Below, in pieces: positions 13,972 through 21,729 of a stretch of DNA of 32,588 nt. Below the pieces are notes generated by a model. It had not been told where the DNA came from. It searched no databases and saw only the letters and a program-made list of their open reading frames with translations. Source of the stretch: Ktedonobacterales bacterium (GTDB lineage: Bacteria; Chloroflexota; Ktedonobacteria; Ktedonobacterales; Ktedonobacteraceae); NCBI GenBank assembly GCA_027451525.1, contig DAIDJF010000061.1, forward strand, positions 1 to 32,588, written 5' to 3'. Both the position numbers and the translations under genes were made by a program. The first letter of the stretch is position 1. Every line of letters starts with the position of its first letter.

Positions 13972-15819
13972 GTGAATAAAAAACAGGAGCGGTTGCACGC
14001 GCTAGAACGGCAAATTCTGCACGTGCGCCGCCGTATTGAAAAACTGGAAGTTGGTAGTAATCGTTATTCGTGGGTGCGGGTCGCATTGTTCTTTGGCGGT
14101 CTCGCTCTTGGTGTCCTCGGTTTTCTACTTGTGAACTGGTGGGTGGGAGGATTACTACTACTGTTTATGTTCTTGCTCTTTTCGATTGTGGCTCATTTTC
14201 AGGGCCAGATTGACCACAGTTTGAACCGCCATCGCTTCTGGCTACGCATCAAAAGTACCCATATCGCGCGTATGCAATTAAATTGGGAGGCTATTCCGTC
14301 CACTTCCGCGCAACGGCAGGATCATCATCCCTTTGAAATTGATCTTGACATCAGTGGCGAGCATTCTCTCCATCAATTGCTCAATACCGCTGTCTCGCGT
14401 GATGGCTCGCAACGCCTGCTCGATTGGCTCCTGACTACCACGCCCGATCTGGCAACTGTGCAGAAGAGGCAACTTCTCGTGCGCGAACTCCTTCCATTGA
14501 CACGCTTTCGCGATAAGTTGACGCTCAAGGCGATGCTCTCAGCACGTGCTATTAATGCCCAGCTTGAAGAGAACCGTCTTTTGCGCTGGCTCCAGCAACC
14601 AACACCTACGCAGTCGCTTTTACCTGTCCTGCTTGGCACTAGCGCGTTGTCCGTCTTGACTATTCTGCTCCTGTTATTGAGCTTACTGGCGAATTTTCCG
14701 CAGTACTGGCTTCTCGCATTTTTCTGTGCTATCGCGCTGTTCTTTTCGACCGCAAAACGGCGTGGCGATCTTTTTGAGGATGCTTATTATCTGCGCGATG
14801 CTTTCTTGACGCTGAGCAACATCTTTTCCTACTTGGAAACCTATCGCTATGGCAATAATCAGCATCTCAAAAAGCTCTGTGAACCCTTTTTTGTCGCTCA
14901 GGAACAGCGTCCCTCGCTGCTGGTGCGGCGTATTGCGCGTATTGCTATGATCTCAACGCTTGAGAAAAACGTGTTGCTGCGAGTCTTGATTAATGCGTTT
15001 GTGCCTGTTGAGACCTATGCGGCATATCGCCTGCGCCACTATAAAGCGCAGATTGCGGAGCAAATTCCTGGCTGGCTTGAATGCTGGTTTGAGCTTGAGG
15101 CTCTCTGCTCGCTGGCAACGTTTGCCTATCTCAATCCTTCGTATGTATTGCCTGAAATACAGTCGCAAAACGATGGACCACTGTTTAGCGCACATGCCCT
15201 GGGACATCCGTTGCTAGCTGACGAGAAGAAGGTAACAAACAATTTCGCGCTTCAGGAGATGGGCCAGATTGTGCTGATTACAGGCTCGAACATGTCAGGT
15301 AAAAGCACATTTTTGCGCACGTTGGGCGTTAATCTCTGTCTTGCTTATGCTGGTAGCGCGGTCAATGCCACATCGTTGCAGACGCGCCTGTTTCGTGTGT
15401 TTACCTGTATTCGCGTCAACGACTCGGTGACGGATGGCTATTCATACTTCTACGCGGAAGTGCGTCGTCTTAAAGCTTTACTCGTTGCCTCAAAAGAGCA
15501 GGTTGATGTGCCACTTTTTTTCTTGATCGACGAGATTTTCCGTGGCACGAATAATCGTGAGCGTTTGATAGGCAGTCGTTCGTATATTCGTGCGCTGGTG
15601 GGCAAGCATTGTCTGGGGGCAATTTCAACCCATGATCTTGAATTGGTCAAGATTGCGCAACGTTTGCCGCTTGTGAGCAACTATCATTTCCGTGAGGATG
15701 TCTTGAACGGGCGCATGGTTTTTGATTATACACTGCGTTCTGGTCCCAGTCCCACAACCAATGCATTAAAGATCATGCAATTGGAAGGTTTGCCCGTAGA
15801 GGATGAGGAGGGAGCATGA
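13972..15819 (+). CDS. Membrane-anchored MutS-type ATPase
   Basis: A 615-residue protein with a MutS C-terminal ATPase but unusual N-terminus. A basic coiled segment (about 1-30) is followed by two hydrophobic helices (about 36-78), a MutS core/lever-like helical region interrupted by a second hydrophobic pair (about 207-255), and the ATPase: Walker A GSNMSGKST with Lys444, then Walker B FFLIDEIFRGT with Asp520/Glu521 and a following STHD. No mismatch-recognition domain I (Phe-x-Glu) is seen, so classical mismatch repair is unlikely. Homologues of this build are known as uncharacterised MutS-related proteins. GTG at 13972 is chosen because GAAGGA (13959-13964) is 7 nt upstream; a TTG at 13957 would overlap that site. 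Confidence 0.85.
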   Translation: MNKKQERLHALERQILHVRRRIEKLEVGSNRYSWVRVALFFGGLALGVLGFLLVNWWVGGLLLLFMFLLFSIVAHFQGQIDHSLNRHRFWLRIKSTHIARMQLNWEAIPSTSAQRQDHHPFEIDLDISGEHSLHQLLNTAVSRDGSQRLLDWLLTTTPDLATVQKRQLLVRELLPLTRFRDKLTLKAMLSARAINAQLEENRLLRWLQQPTPTQSLLPVLLGTSALSVLTILLLLLSLLANFPQYWLLAFFCAIALFFSTAKRRGDLFEDAYYLRDAFLTLSNIFSYLETYRYGNNQHLKKLCEPFFVAQEQRPSLLVRRIARIAMISTLEKNVLLRVLINAFVPVETYAAYRLRHYKAQIAEQIPGWLECWFELEALCSLATFAYLNPSYVLPEIQSQNDGPLFSAHALGHPLLADEKKVTNNFALQEMGQIVLITGSNMSGKSTFLRTLGVNLCLAYAGSAVNATSLQTRLFRVFTCIRVNDSVTDGYSYFYAEVRRLKALLVASKEQVDVPLFFLIDEIFRGTNNRERLIGSRSYIRALVGKHCLGAISTHDLELVKIAQRLPLVSNYHFREDVLNGRMVFDYTLRSGPSPTTNALKIMQLEGLPVEDEEGA

Positions 15820-15854
15820 CACCCTTTTTAGGGGTGCCATGCGGTCTACACGTA

Positions 15855-17855
15855 TTAAACCTGCTTCTGCTGAAAGTCAGTCGCGAAGTCGCTATAGAAG
15901 CGCATAGCGTGCGGATTGCTCATCGCGTCTGTGCTGCTGGCTTTCTCGATGGGAATACCCATCAGCAATTTCTTGATTGGTACTTCCATCTTTTTACCAC
16001 TCAGCGTGCGTGGGACATCTTTGACGACAATAATATCATCAGGCACATGATGCGGTGAGACATTTTTGCGCAAATTTTGACGAATGCGATCTTTGAGTGC
16101 GTCATCCAGTTGCACATTGTCGCGTAAGACAATGAACAGTGGCATGTAGTATTTGCCACCAGGGAGTTCGACGCCGACGATTAAGCTATCAAGGATCTCC
16201 GGTAATCCCTCGACGACGCGGTAAATTTCGCTACTACCCATGCGAATGCCCATGCGGTTGATCGTCGAGTCGGAGCGTCCGTAGATAATGGCTCCGCCGC
16301 GTGGCGTGATCTTAATCCAGTCGCCGTGCCGCCAGATACCTGGATACATCTCAAAGTAGCTCTCGTGATAGCGTTTGCCATCGGGATCGTTCCAGAAGAA
16401 GAGCGGCATAGAGGGCATGGGTTCGGTAATTACCAGTTCACCGACCTCGTCATAGAGCGGTTTTCCCTGTTCGTCAAAGGCTTCGATCTTGGCCCCTAGA
16501 CCGCGACACTGAATTTCGCCAGAATAGACGGGGAGTAGCACAGAACCGCCGACAAAGCCAGAGCAGACATCAGTGCCGCCACTCATTGAGGCGAGCCAGA
16601 CGTCGCGCTTCACATGCTCATAAATCCATTGAAAGCCTTCTGGTGGCAGTGGTGAGCCTGTTGAGCCAATACCGCGCATTTTGCTCAGGTCGAGCGTCGT
16701 GCCCGGTTCAATTTCTGCTTTCATGCAGGAGGCGATAAAGCCCGCGCTGGTTCCAAAAAGCGTGATGCCCGTATCTGCCGCGAATTTCCAGAGTGTATTT
16801 ATATCAGGATAAGCCGGGCTACCATCGTACATCATGATCGTCGCGCCGACTTGCAGACCACTGATGAGCAGATTCCACATCATCCAACCCGTTGTAGTAA
16901 ACCAGAAGAAACGCTCTCCCGGTTTGATATCAAGTTCGAGATCGAGTGATTTGAGGTGTTCCAGCAGGATGCCACCTTGACCCTGTACGATAGCTTTGGG
17001 TAGGCCTGTTGTCCCCGAGGAATAGAGAACCCACAGTGGGTGCGAGAAAGGGACCTGCTCAAAAACCAGTTCGGCCTCTGGGTGAGCAATCACTGTTGAC
17101 CACGCGAGCGTATTTATCAGATTTGCGTTAGCTTCAACTGGCTCTTGCTCGAACATATAGGGGAAGAGAACAGTTTTTTGCAGTGTGGGCAGTTCTTTTT
17201 GCAGGTCAGCTACAATAGAGCGACGATCAAACGTTTTGCCACCATACTGATAGCCATCAACGGCAAATAGCACTTTTGGCTCAATCTGTTTGAAGCGATC
17301 AATTACGCTCTTTACGCCAAAGTCGGGCGAACAACTGGACCAGATCGCGCCAATGCTGGCGGCGGCGAGAAAAGCCATCAATGTTTCTGGAATGTTGGGC
17401 ATATAGGCGACGACACGGTCTCCAGGCTGTACGCCCATGGCGCGTAATGCCTGCGCAATCGAGGCCACTTTTGTGCGTAACTCATCCCATGAAATCTCAC
17501 GTACTGGCACACGTTCGGAACGGAAGCTGATTGCGGGATGTTCAGTCGTAGCGTTTCTGAAGGCATGTTCCGCATAGTTAAGATGCGCACCGGGGAACCA
17601 GACCGCGCCGGGCATCTTGTGCTCTGTCAAGACGGTTGTATACGCTTGTGAAGCTTGTATATGAAAATAGTCCCAGAGTGATGCCCAGAAATCTTCAATG
17701 TGTGTGACTGACCATTGCCATAGTTCGTCACGAGAGTGGAAGGTTAGCCCCTTCTCGCGAGCGAGCCACTGCATATAGCGAACAACATTGGCCTGCATTT
17801 TCAGCGTATCGCTCGGTTCCCAAAGAGGAGTGTCGTTGTAAAAAGAAGTCACCAT
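15855..17855 (-). CDS. aacS: Acetoacetyl-CoA synthetase (acetoacetate--CoA ligase)
   Basis: A 666-residue adenylate-forming enzyme that activates acetoacetate to acetoacetyl-CoA with ATP. The N-terminus has the acetoacetyl-CoA synthetase pattern (PLWEPSDTLKMQANVVRYMQWL, then FW.SLWDYF). The ATP loop YSSGTTGLPKAIVQG, the FFWFTTTGWMMWN region and a C-terminal catalytic Lys in RTLSGKKMEVP are present. Length (about 650-670) and the N-terminal extension distinguish it from acetyl-CoA synthetase. GAGGAAAG lies before the ATG. It converges on the MutS-type gene and diverges from the mannosyltransferase-like gene. Roles in ketone-body or polyhydroxybutyrate use, or in feeding acetoacetyl-CoA to the mevalonate route, are possible. 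Confidence 0.92.
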   Translation of the reverse strand: MVTSFYNDTPLWEPSDTLKMQANVVRYMQWLAREKGLTFHSRDELWQWSVTHIEDFWASLWDYFHIQASQAYTTVLTEHKMPGAVWFPGAHLNYAEHAFRNATTEHPAISFRSERVPVREISWDELRTKVASIAQALRAMGVQPGDRVVAYMPNIPETLMAFLAAASIGAIWSSCSPDFGVKSVIDRFKQIEPKVLFAVDGYQYGGKTFDRRSIVADLQKELPTLQKTVLFPYMFEQEPVEANANLINTLAWSTVIAHPEAELVFEQVPFSHPLWVLYSSGTTGLPKAIVQGQGGILLEHLKSLDLELDIKPGERFFWFTTTGWMMWNLLISGLQVGATIMMYDGSPAYPDINTLWKFAADTGITLFGTSAGFIASCMKAEIEPGTTLDLSKMRGIGSTGSPLPPEGFQWIYEHVKRDVWLASMSGGTDVCSGFVGGSVLLPVYSGEIQCRGLGAKIEAFDEQGKPLYDEVGELVITEPMPSMPLFFWNDPDGKRYHESYFEMYPGIWRHGDWIKITPRGGAIIYGRSDSTINRMGIRMGSSEIYRVVEGLPEILDSLIVGVELPGGKYYMPLFIVLRDNVQLDDALKDRIRQNLRKNVSPHHVPDDIIVVKDVPRTLSGKKMEVPIKKLLMGIPIEKASSTDAMSNPHAMRFYSDFATDFQQKQV

Positions 17856-17879
17856 TGTACTTTCCTCTATCGACTATCA

Positions 17880-17911
17880 GGGTGAGCAAGATACTAGAGA
17901 AGAGCTCACCC
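17880..17911. promoter_or_regulatory. 8-bp inverted repeat, possible operator or leader hairpin of aacS
   Basis: GGGTGAGC (17880-17887) and GCTCACCC (17904-17911) are perfect inverted arms with a 16-nt centre, 24 nt upstream of the aacS start in the divergent intergenic region. They could bind a dimeric regulator or form an mRNA hairpin. On the plus strand the region also holds TGGTATGAT (17950-17958), an extended -10-like element 25 nt before the next gene, without a good -35. Confidence 0.45.
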
Positions 17912-17982
17912 GTCTATCTTATATGGTAACACATTCGTGGGTTGGCGCGTGGTATGATTGACAATAAGACTCATCTATACAT

Positions 17983-19710
17983 ATGAATATCTTGGGACTA
18001 CCGCAGCAGTTGGTCCTTGATGCACGGAAAGAGACCTGTTTGACAACGTCACAAAAACTGTTCGCTACAATGAAAGTAGTACAAGAAACACGCTGTAGCT
18101 TGCCACCGTTATTGCCGGTGCTTGGTATAATGGAGTTGCTCTATGTGTTACTTTTTGCGCTTTCATCGTTGCCATCGCTCCATATGAGCGATTCACCTGT
18201 GCCAGATACCTATCCCTGGACTCTAGCCCCTTCTCATTTGCTCCAGGCCCTGTTTGGCCCACTACAAAATTCATGGCTACCATTCTTGCTCTTTGCATTG
18301 GTAATTATCTTACTGCTCGCTCTGTACGTATGGCTGTTCGTGTTGTTATTACGTAAGCCAATCGTACATAGTTCGCGCCGCTGGCTCGTTTTGCTGCTGG
18401 CTGGCACATTTCTTTTTGGTCTCACGCTCTTCTTTCAACCAAAACTGTTCTCAGATGACGTATTTACCTATATTTTCTCCGGGCGTATCCTGGTTGTGTA
18501 TGGAGCAGACCCGCTCAACACTGCTCCCATTCAGTTCCCACATGATCCATACCTGCAATGGGTTATTTCGGGCCGCTATGCTCCCAATATCTACGGGCCG
18601 CTCTGGTTATGTATCTCCTCACTGCTTGTCGCTTTAGGGACTGCTCCTGCCCCGACCTTGTTGCTCTTCAAAGGTGTAACTCTGCTGGCCCACTTGCTCA
18701 ATTGCGTGTTGATATGGGCTATTCTCAGCAAGATCGCGCCCAGTCGCCGTTTCTTAGGAACGCTGCTTTATGCCTGGAACCCACTGGTCTTGATCGAGCT
18801 GGCTGGTAGTGGGCATAGTGAAGGCGTATTGCTGTTTGTGTTCCTATTTGCCGTCTGGCTGCATATCCATTTTGAGCATAGCGGACGTTGGCGCACTGTA
18901 GGCGTCCTCGTTATATTAGGCGTTGCTGTTAGCATTAACCTGATTGCTCTCTTATTACCCCCATTATATATCTGGTTCGATCTGCGTCAGCAGAAGCATC
19001 TACTTCGTCTGCTATGGGGATGCTTCTGGCGCGCATTGGTGCTACTTGTCCCTGCAATGGGGATTTCCTTCCCATTCTGGCGCGGCGCACCCACCTTCTT
19101 TGCGATTACCTCAGCAATCGATATGGCGCATTTCGTCCACTCTCCCATTGGCGCGCTTGCTGCACCTTTGCGTGTAACCTTTATTTTTGTTGCTCGCACG
19201 CTCCACTTCCCGCCGTTCTTGCATCCTGTGACCGCTGCTGATATCACGTTGCGTTCTTCTGCTACGTTTATCTTTGTGCTCATTTATGCCAATCTCTTTA
19301 GTCAAGTCCGTCATGTGCCGACTACAATGGATGCTTCTGCATATACCGATACGGATACGATGACCGCGCTCTCTGGAATAGATGTGCTACTCAATAGTTG
19401 GGGTAGAGCCGTCTTCTGGTATATGATATTAGTTTCTGGCTGGTTCTGGCCCTGGTATATGCTGTGGATTCTGTGGGCGGTTGTTCTGCGCCGTTTTGAT
19501 GCTTTTACGAAAACCGTATTGATCTTATCGGGCACATCGCTTCTGTTCTACCCTTTGCAGGGATTTGCTAGAGGACCGATTATGACATATCAGCCAGCAC
19601 TTATTTTCGGCGTCGCATTGATCTATTATATGTTTGCGGGTAACAGAGAGCGGAAAAAAGAAAGGACGCAGGCACTCTATGACGGACGAGGTCAAACAGC
19701 GCAAAATTGA
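17983..19710 (+). CDS. GT-C type polyprenyl-phosphate mannosyltransferase-like membrane protein
   Basis: A 575-residue polytopic protein with about 11-13 hydrophobic segments. After TM3 it has FSDDVFTYIFSGRILVVYGADPLNTAP, and later NIYGPLW, a pattern shared by GT-C/GT87-like mannosyltransferases (MptA/MptB, DUF2029-like); the acidic pair in the first extracytoplasmic loop is the usual catalytic element. Such enzymes use polyprenyl-phosphate sugars on the outer membrane face to build lipoglycans or glycolipids. The acceptor here is unknown. The start is uncertain because no ribosome-binding site precedes the ATG; a downstream ATG at codon 30 is possible. The gene's end overlaps idi-2 by 32 nt. 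Confidence 0.75.
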   Translation: MNILGLPQQLVLDARKETCLTTSQKLFATMKVVQETRCSLPPLLPVLGIMELLYVLLFALSSLPSLHMSDSPVPDTYPWTLAPSHLLQALFGPLQNSWLPFLLFALVIILLLALYVWLFVLLLRKPIVHSSRRWLVLLLAGTFLFGLTLFFQPKLFSDDVFTYIFSGRILVVYGADPLNTAPIQFPHDPYLQWVISGRYAPNIYGPLWLCISSLLVALGTAPAPTLLLFKGVTLLAHLLNCVLIWAILSKIAPSRRFLGTLLYAWNPLVLIELAGSGHSEGVLLFVFLFAVWLHIHFEHSGRWRTVGVLVILGVAVSINLIALLLPPLYIWFDLRQQKHLLRLLWGCFWRALVLLVPAMGISFPFWRGAPTFFAITSAIDMAHFVHSPIGALAAPLRVTFIFVARTLHFPPFLHPVTAADITLRSSATFIFVLIYANLFSQVRHVPTTMDASAYTDTDTMTALSGIDVLLNSWGRAVFWYMILVSGWFWPWYMLWILWAVVLRRFDAFTKTVLILSGTSLLFYPLQGFARGPIMTYQPALIFGVALIYYMFAGNRERKKERTQALYDGRGQTAQN

Positions 19711-20803
19711 ACATGTGAATGTGGCATTAGGGCAGGATGTTTCCGCGCCACAGCGAGCCAGTTGGAGCGATATTCAGTTTGTACATCAAGCATTGCCGGA
19801 AGTGGATCTGGATACGATAGACACGAGCGTGAATTTTCTCGGCCACACGCTGCGCTATCCCATTTTTGTCTCTTCCCTGACCGGGGGCCATCCCGACGTG
19901 ATGATGATTAATCGCAATCTAGCTCGTGCCGCCGAGCAGTATGGGCTGGCGATTGGTGTGGGTAGTCAGCGGGCTGCTATTGTCAATCCCGACCTCGCGC
20001 CCACGTATGCGGTGATGCGCGAACAGGCACCCAATGCCTTCATCATTGCTAATGTAGGTGCGCCACAACTGATTCCTCAAGCGCGTCACGAAGCTTTTAC
20101 GCTTGAACAAGTGCAGCGTGCGATTGATATGATTGGAGCTAATGCCCTCGCTGTGCATATGAATAGCCTGCAAGAGGCCGCGCAACCAGAAGGAGATCGC
20201 AGGGCCGTTGGCGAGGCTCGTGCGCTCAAGGCATTGACAGCGCAGGTCAAGGTCCCAGTGATCTCGAAAGAGACGGGTGCGGGCGTTAGCCGTGAGCAGG
20301 CACTGTTGTTGCGCTCGTGTGGCGTGTCAGCGATTGATGTTGGCGGAGCGGGTGGTAGCAGCATGTCGGCGATGGAGGCGGAACGTTCGCGCTCACGCGG
20401 CGATGAGCGCACGCTGAGTATTGGCCTGCTGTATCGCGATTGGGGTATTCCCACACCCATCGCCATTGTGGAGGCCAGCACGGCGCGTTTGCCGCTAATT
20501 TCGACAGGAGGCGTGCGCAGTGGCCTGGATATTGCGCGTGCGCTGACATTGGGGGCCAGCGTGGTCGGCATGGCCTTCCCATTCCTCAAAGCCGCCAGCG
20601 AAAGCTATGAAAGCGTCTGCGAACTGCTGGAGACGACAATCGCGCAACTCAAGGTCGCGATGCAACTGAGCGGAGCCGCCACGATAGCGCAACTGCGCGA
20701 AGTGGATGTGGTTGTGACGGGCGAGACGCGCAACTGGCTGACGATGCGCGGCTTTGAGGAAGACCTGAAAGCGATGGCGCAACGCAGATGGAGGAGAATA
20801 TGA
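19679..20803 (+). CDS. fni: Type 2 isopentenyl-diphosphate delta-isomerase (FMN-dependent)
   Basis: A 374-residue FMN/NADPH-dependent enzyme that interconverts IPP and DMAPP. It shows RKIEHVNVAL at the N-terminus, SLTGG, GVGSQRAA, NVGAPQL, VKVPVISKETGAGVS, AIDVGGAGGSS and a C-terminal phosphate site STGGVRSGLDIARALTLGAS, all characteristic of Idi-2/Fni. Length is typical (about 350-375). The start at 19679 is chosen because homology-like sequence begins at MTDEVKQRK and AAAGGAC lies about 11 nt upstream; upstream in-frame codons (TTG 19634) look like read-in from the preceding gene. Its start lies inside that gene and its stop overlaps the SDR start, so a three-gene operon is likely. Confidence 0.93.
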   Translation: MTDEVKQRKIEHVNVALGQDVSAPQRASWSDIQFVHQALPEVDLDTIDTSVNFLGHTLRYPIFVSSLTGGHPDVMMINRNLARAAEQYGLAIGVGSQRAAIVNPDLAPTYAVMREQAPNAFIIANVGAPQLIPQARHEAFTLEQVQRAIDMIGANALAVHMNSLQEAAQPEGDRRAVGEARALKALTAQVKVPVISKETGAGVSREQALLLRSCGVSAIDVGGAGGSSMSAMEAERSRSRGDERTLSIGLLYRDWGIPTPIAIVEASTARLPLISTGGVRSGLDIARALTLGASVVGMAFPFLKAASESYESVCELLETTIAQLKVAMQLSGAATIAQLREVDVVVTGETRNWLTMRGFEEDLKAMAQRRWRRI

Positions 20804-21543
20804 CCACTATGCTTATCACGGGCGGAGGACAGGGCATCGGAGCGGCGACAGCACTGCTTGCTGCGCGGCAGGGCTATGCTGTTTGTGTTAACTACGTTCA
20901 CAATAGTACCCAGGCAGAACAGGTAGTTGCCACTATCCGTAAAAATGGCGGTCAGGCTCTCGCCGTGCAAGCAGACATTAGCAATGAAGAGGCTGTTCAA
21001 CGCCTCTTCGATACAGCAATTCGCGAGCTAGGACCACTCACCGTACTGGTCAACAACGCTGGGATTACAGGAAAACTGGGCCGTTTCTCTGAGGTAGAGA
21101 CTCAAAGTTTGCGACGTGTCCTGGAGATAAATGTTCTGGGTACCATGCTCTGTTCACGTGAGGCGATCCGACACATGTCAACCATTTCAGGTGGTCTGGG
21201 AGGAACCATCATCAATCTTTCTTCGCGTGCAGCTCAGGTTGGAAGTCCTCATGAATATATCCATTATGCTGCCTCCAAAGCTGCTGTGGAGACATTCACA
21301 ATCGGCCTTTCCAAAGAGGTGGCAAACGAAGGCATACGGATCAATTGCGTCAGTCCAGGGATTATTGAAACTGATATCCATGCCAAAGCTGGAGATCCAG
21401 AGCGCCCTCAACGCTATGCTTCTCAAATTCCTATGCAGCGAGCTGGACGCCCAAATGAAGTTGCCGCAGCGATTCTGTGGTTGGCCTCGGACGAGGCTTC
21501 GTATTGCAATGGAAGTATTCTCGCAGTCAGCGGCGGACGTTAG
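20800..21543 (+). CDS. Short-chain dehydrogenase/reductase (FabG-like)
   Basis: A 247-residue classical SDR oxidoreductase. It has the NAD(P) motif TGGGQGIG (about 7-14), NNAG, catalytic Ser in INLSSRA, YAASK as catalytic Tyr/Lys, and a C-terminal LASDEASYCNGSILAVSGGR. It resembles 3-oxoacyl-ACP reductases and glucose-type dehydrogenases; substrate cannot be assigned. The start at 20800 overlaps the idi-2 stop as ATGA, with GGAGGAG directly upstream at slightly short spacing. ATG 20809 is an alternative with better spacing. An upstream ATG (20788) overlaps the binding site itself and is less likely. Operon placement suggests a link to isoprenoid or lipid chemistry, but this is weak. Confidence 0.88.
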   Translation: MTTMLITGGGQGIGAATALLAARQGYAVCVNYVHNSTQAEQVVATIRKNGGQALAVQADISNEEAVQRLFDTAIRELGPLTVLVNNAGITGKLGRFSEVETQSLRRVLEINVLGTMLCSREAIRHMSTISGGLGGTIINLSSRAAQVGSPHEYIHYAASKAAVETFTIGLSKEVANEGIRINCVSPGIIETDIHAKAGDPERPQRYASQIPMQRAGRPNEVAAAILWLASDEASYCNGSILAVSGGR

Positions 21544-21600
21544 AAAGAGTTGACCTGATGTAGTCATAGCGTTGCGTATCCAGTACTGCTAAGTGCGAGA

Positions 21601-21729
21601 TTACTGGTCTCCCTCCCTCTTTTTCGATGATAGCGCGCTGATCACAAGACCGACGATAATGACAACAATGGCAATGACGATCAATGCGCCAACAAGCAAG
21701 ACAATGGGGCCTGGGCCAACGACGCTCAT
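21601..21729 (-). CDS. 42-residue single-helix membrane protein coupled to the histidine kinase
   Basis: A small ORF not covered by a 60-residue cut-off. It starts at the ATG in the ATGA that forms the kinase stop codon. It has a short N-terminus (MSVVGPGP), one uninterrupted hydrophobic helix of Val/Ile/Leu/Ala (about residues 9-32), and a basic, polar C-terminus (SSKKREGDQ). GAGGAG lies about 8-9 nt upstream, within the kinase coding sequence. By the positive-inside rule the C-terminus would be cytoplasmic. A 4-nt overlap, binding site and a clean transmembrane profile make it a credible gene. Role is unknown; a partner or modulator of the kinase is a reasonable guess. The remaining 57 nt to the SDR gene hold nothing recognised. 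Confidence 0.7.
   Translation of the reverse strand: MSVVGPGPIVLLVGALIVIAIVVIIVGLVISALSSKKREGDQ

Noticed and set aside
15816..16058. An 80-codon plus-strand frame after the MutS-type gene
   Set aside because: It overlaps the 3' end of aacS on the other strand. Its ATGA coupling with the MutS-type stop looks attractive, but the protein has no recognisable features and most of it is antisense to a firm gene.
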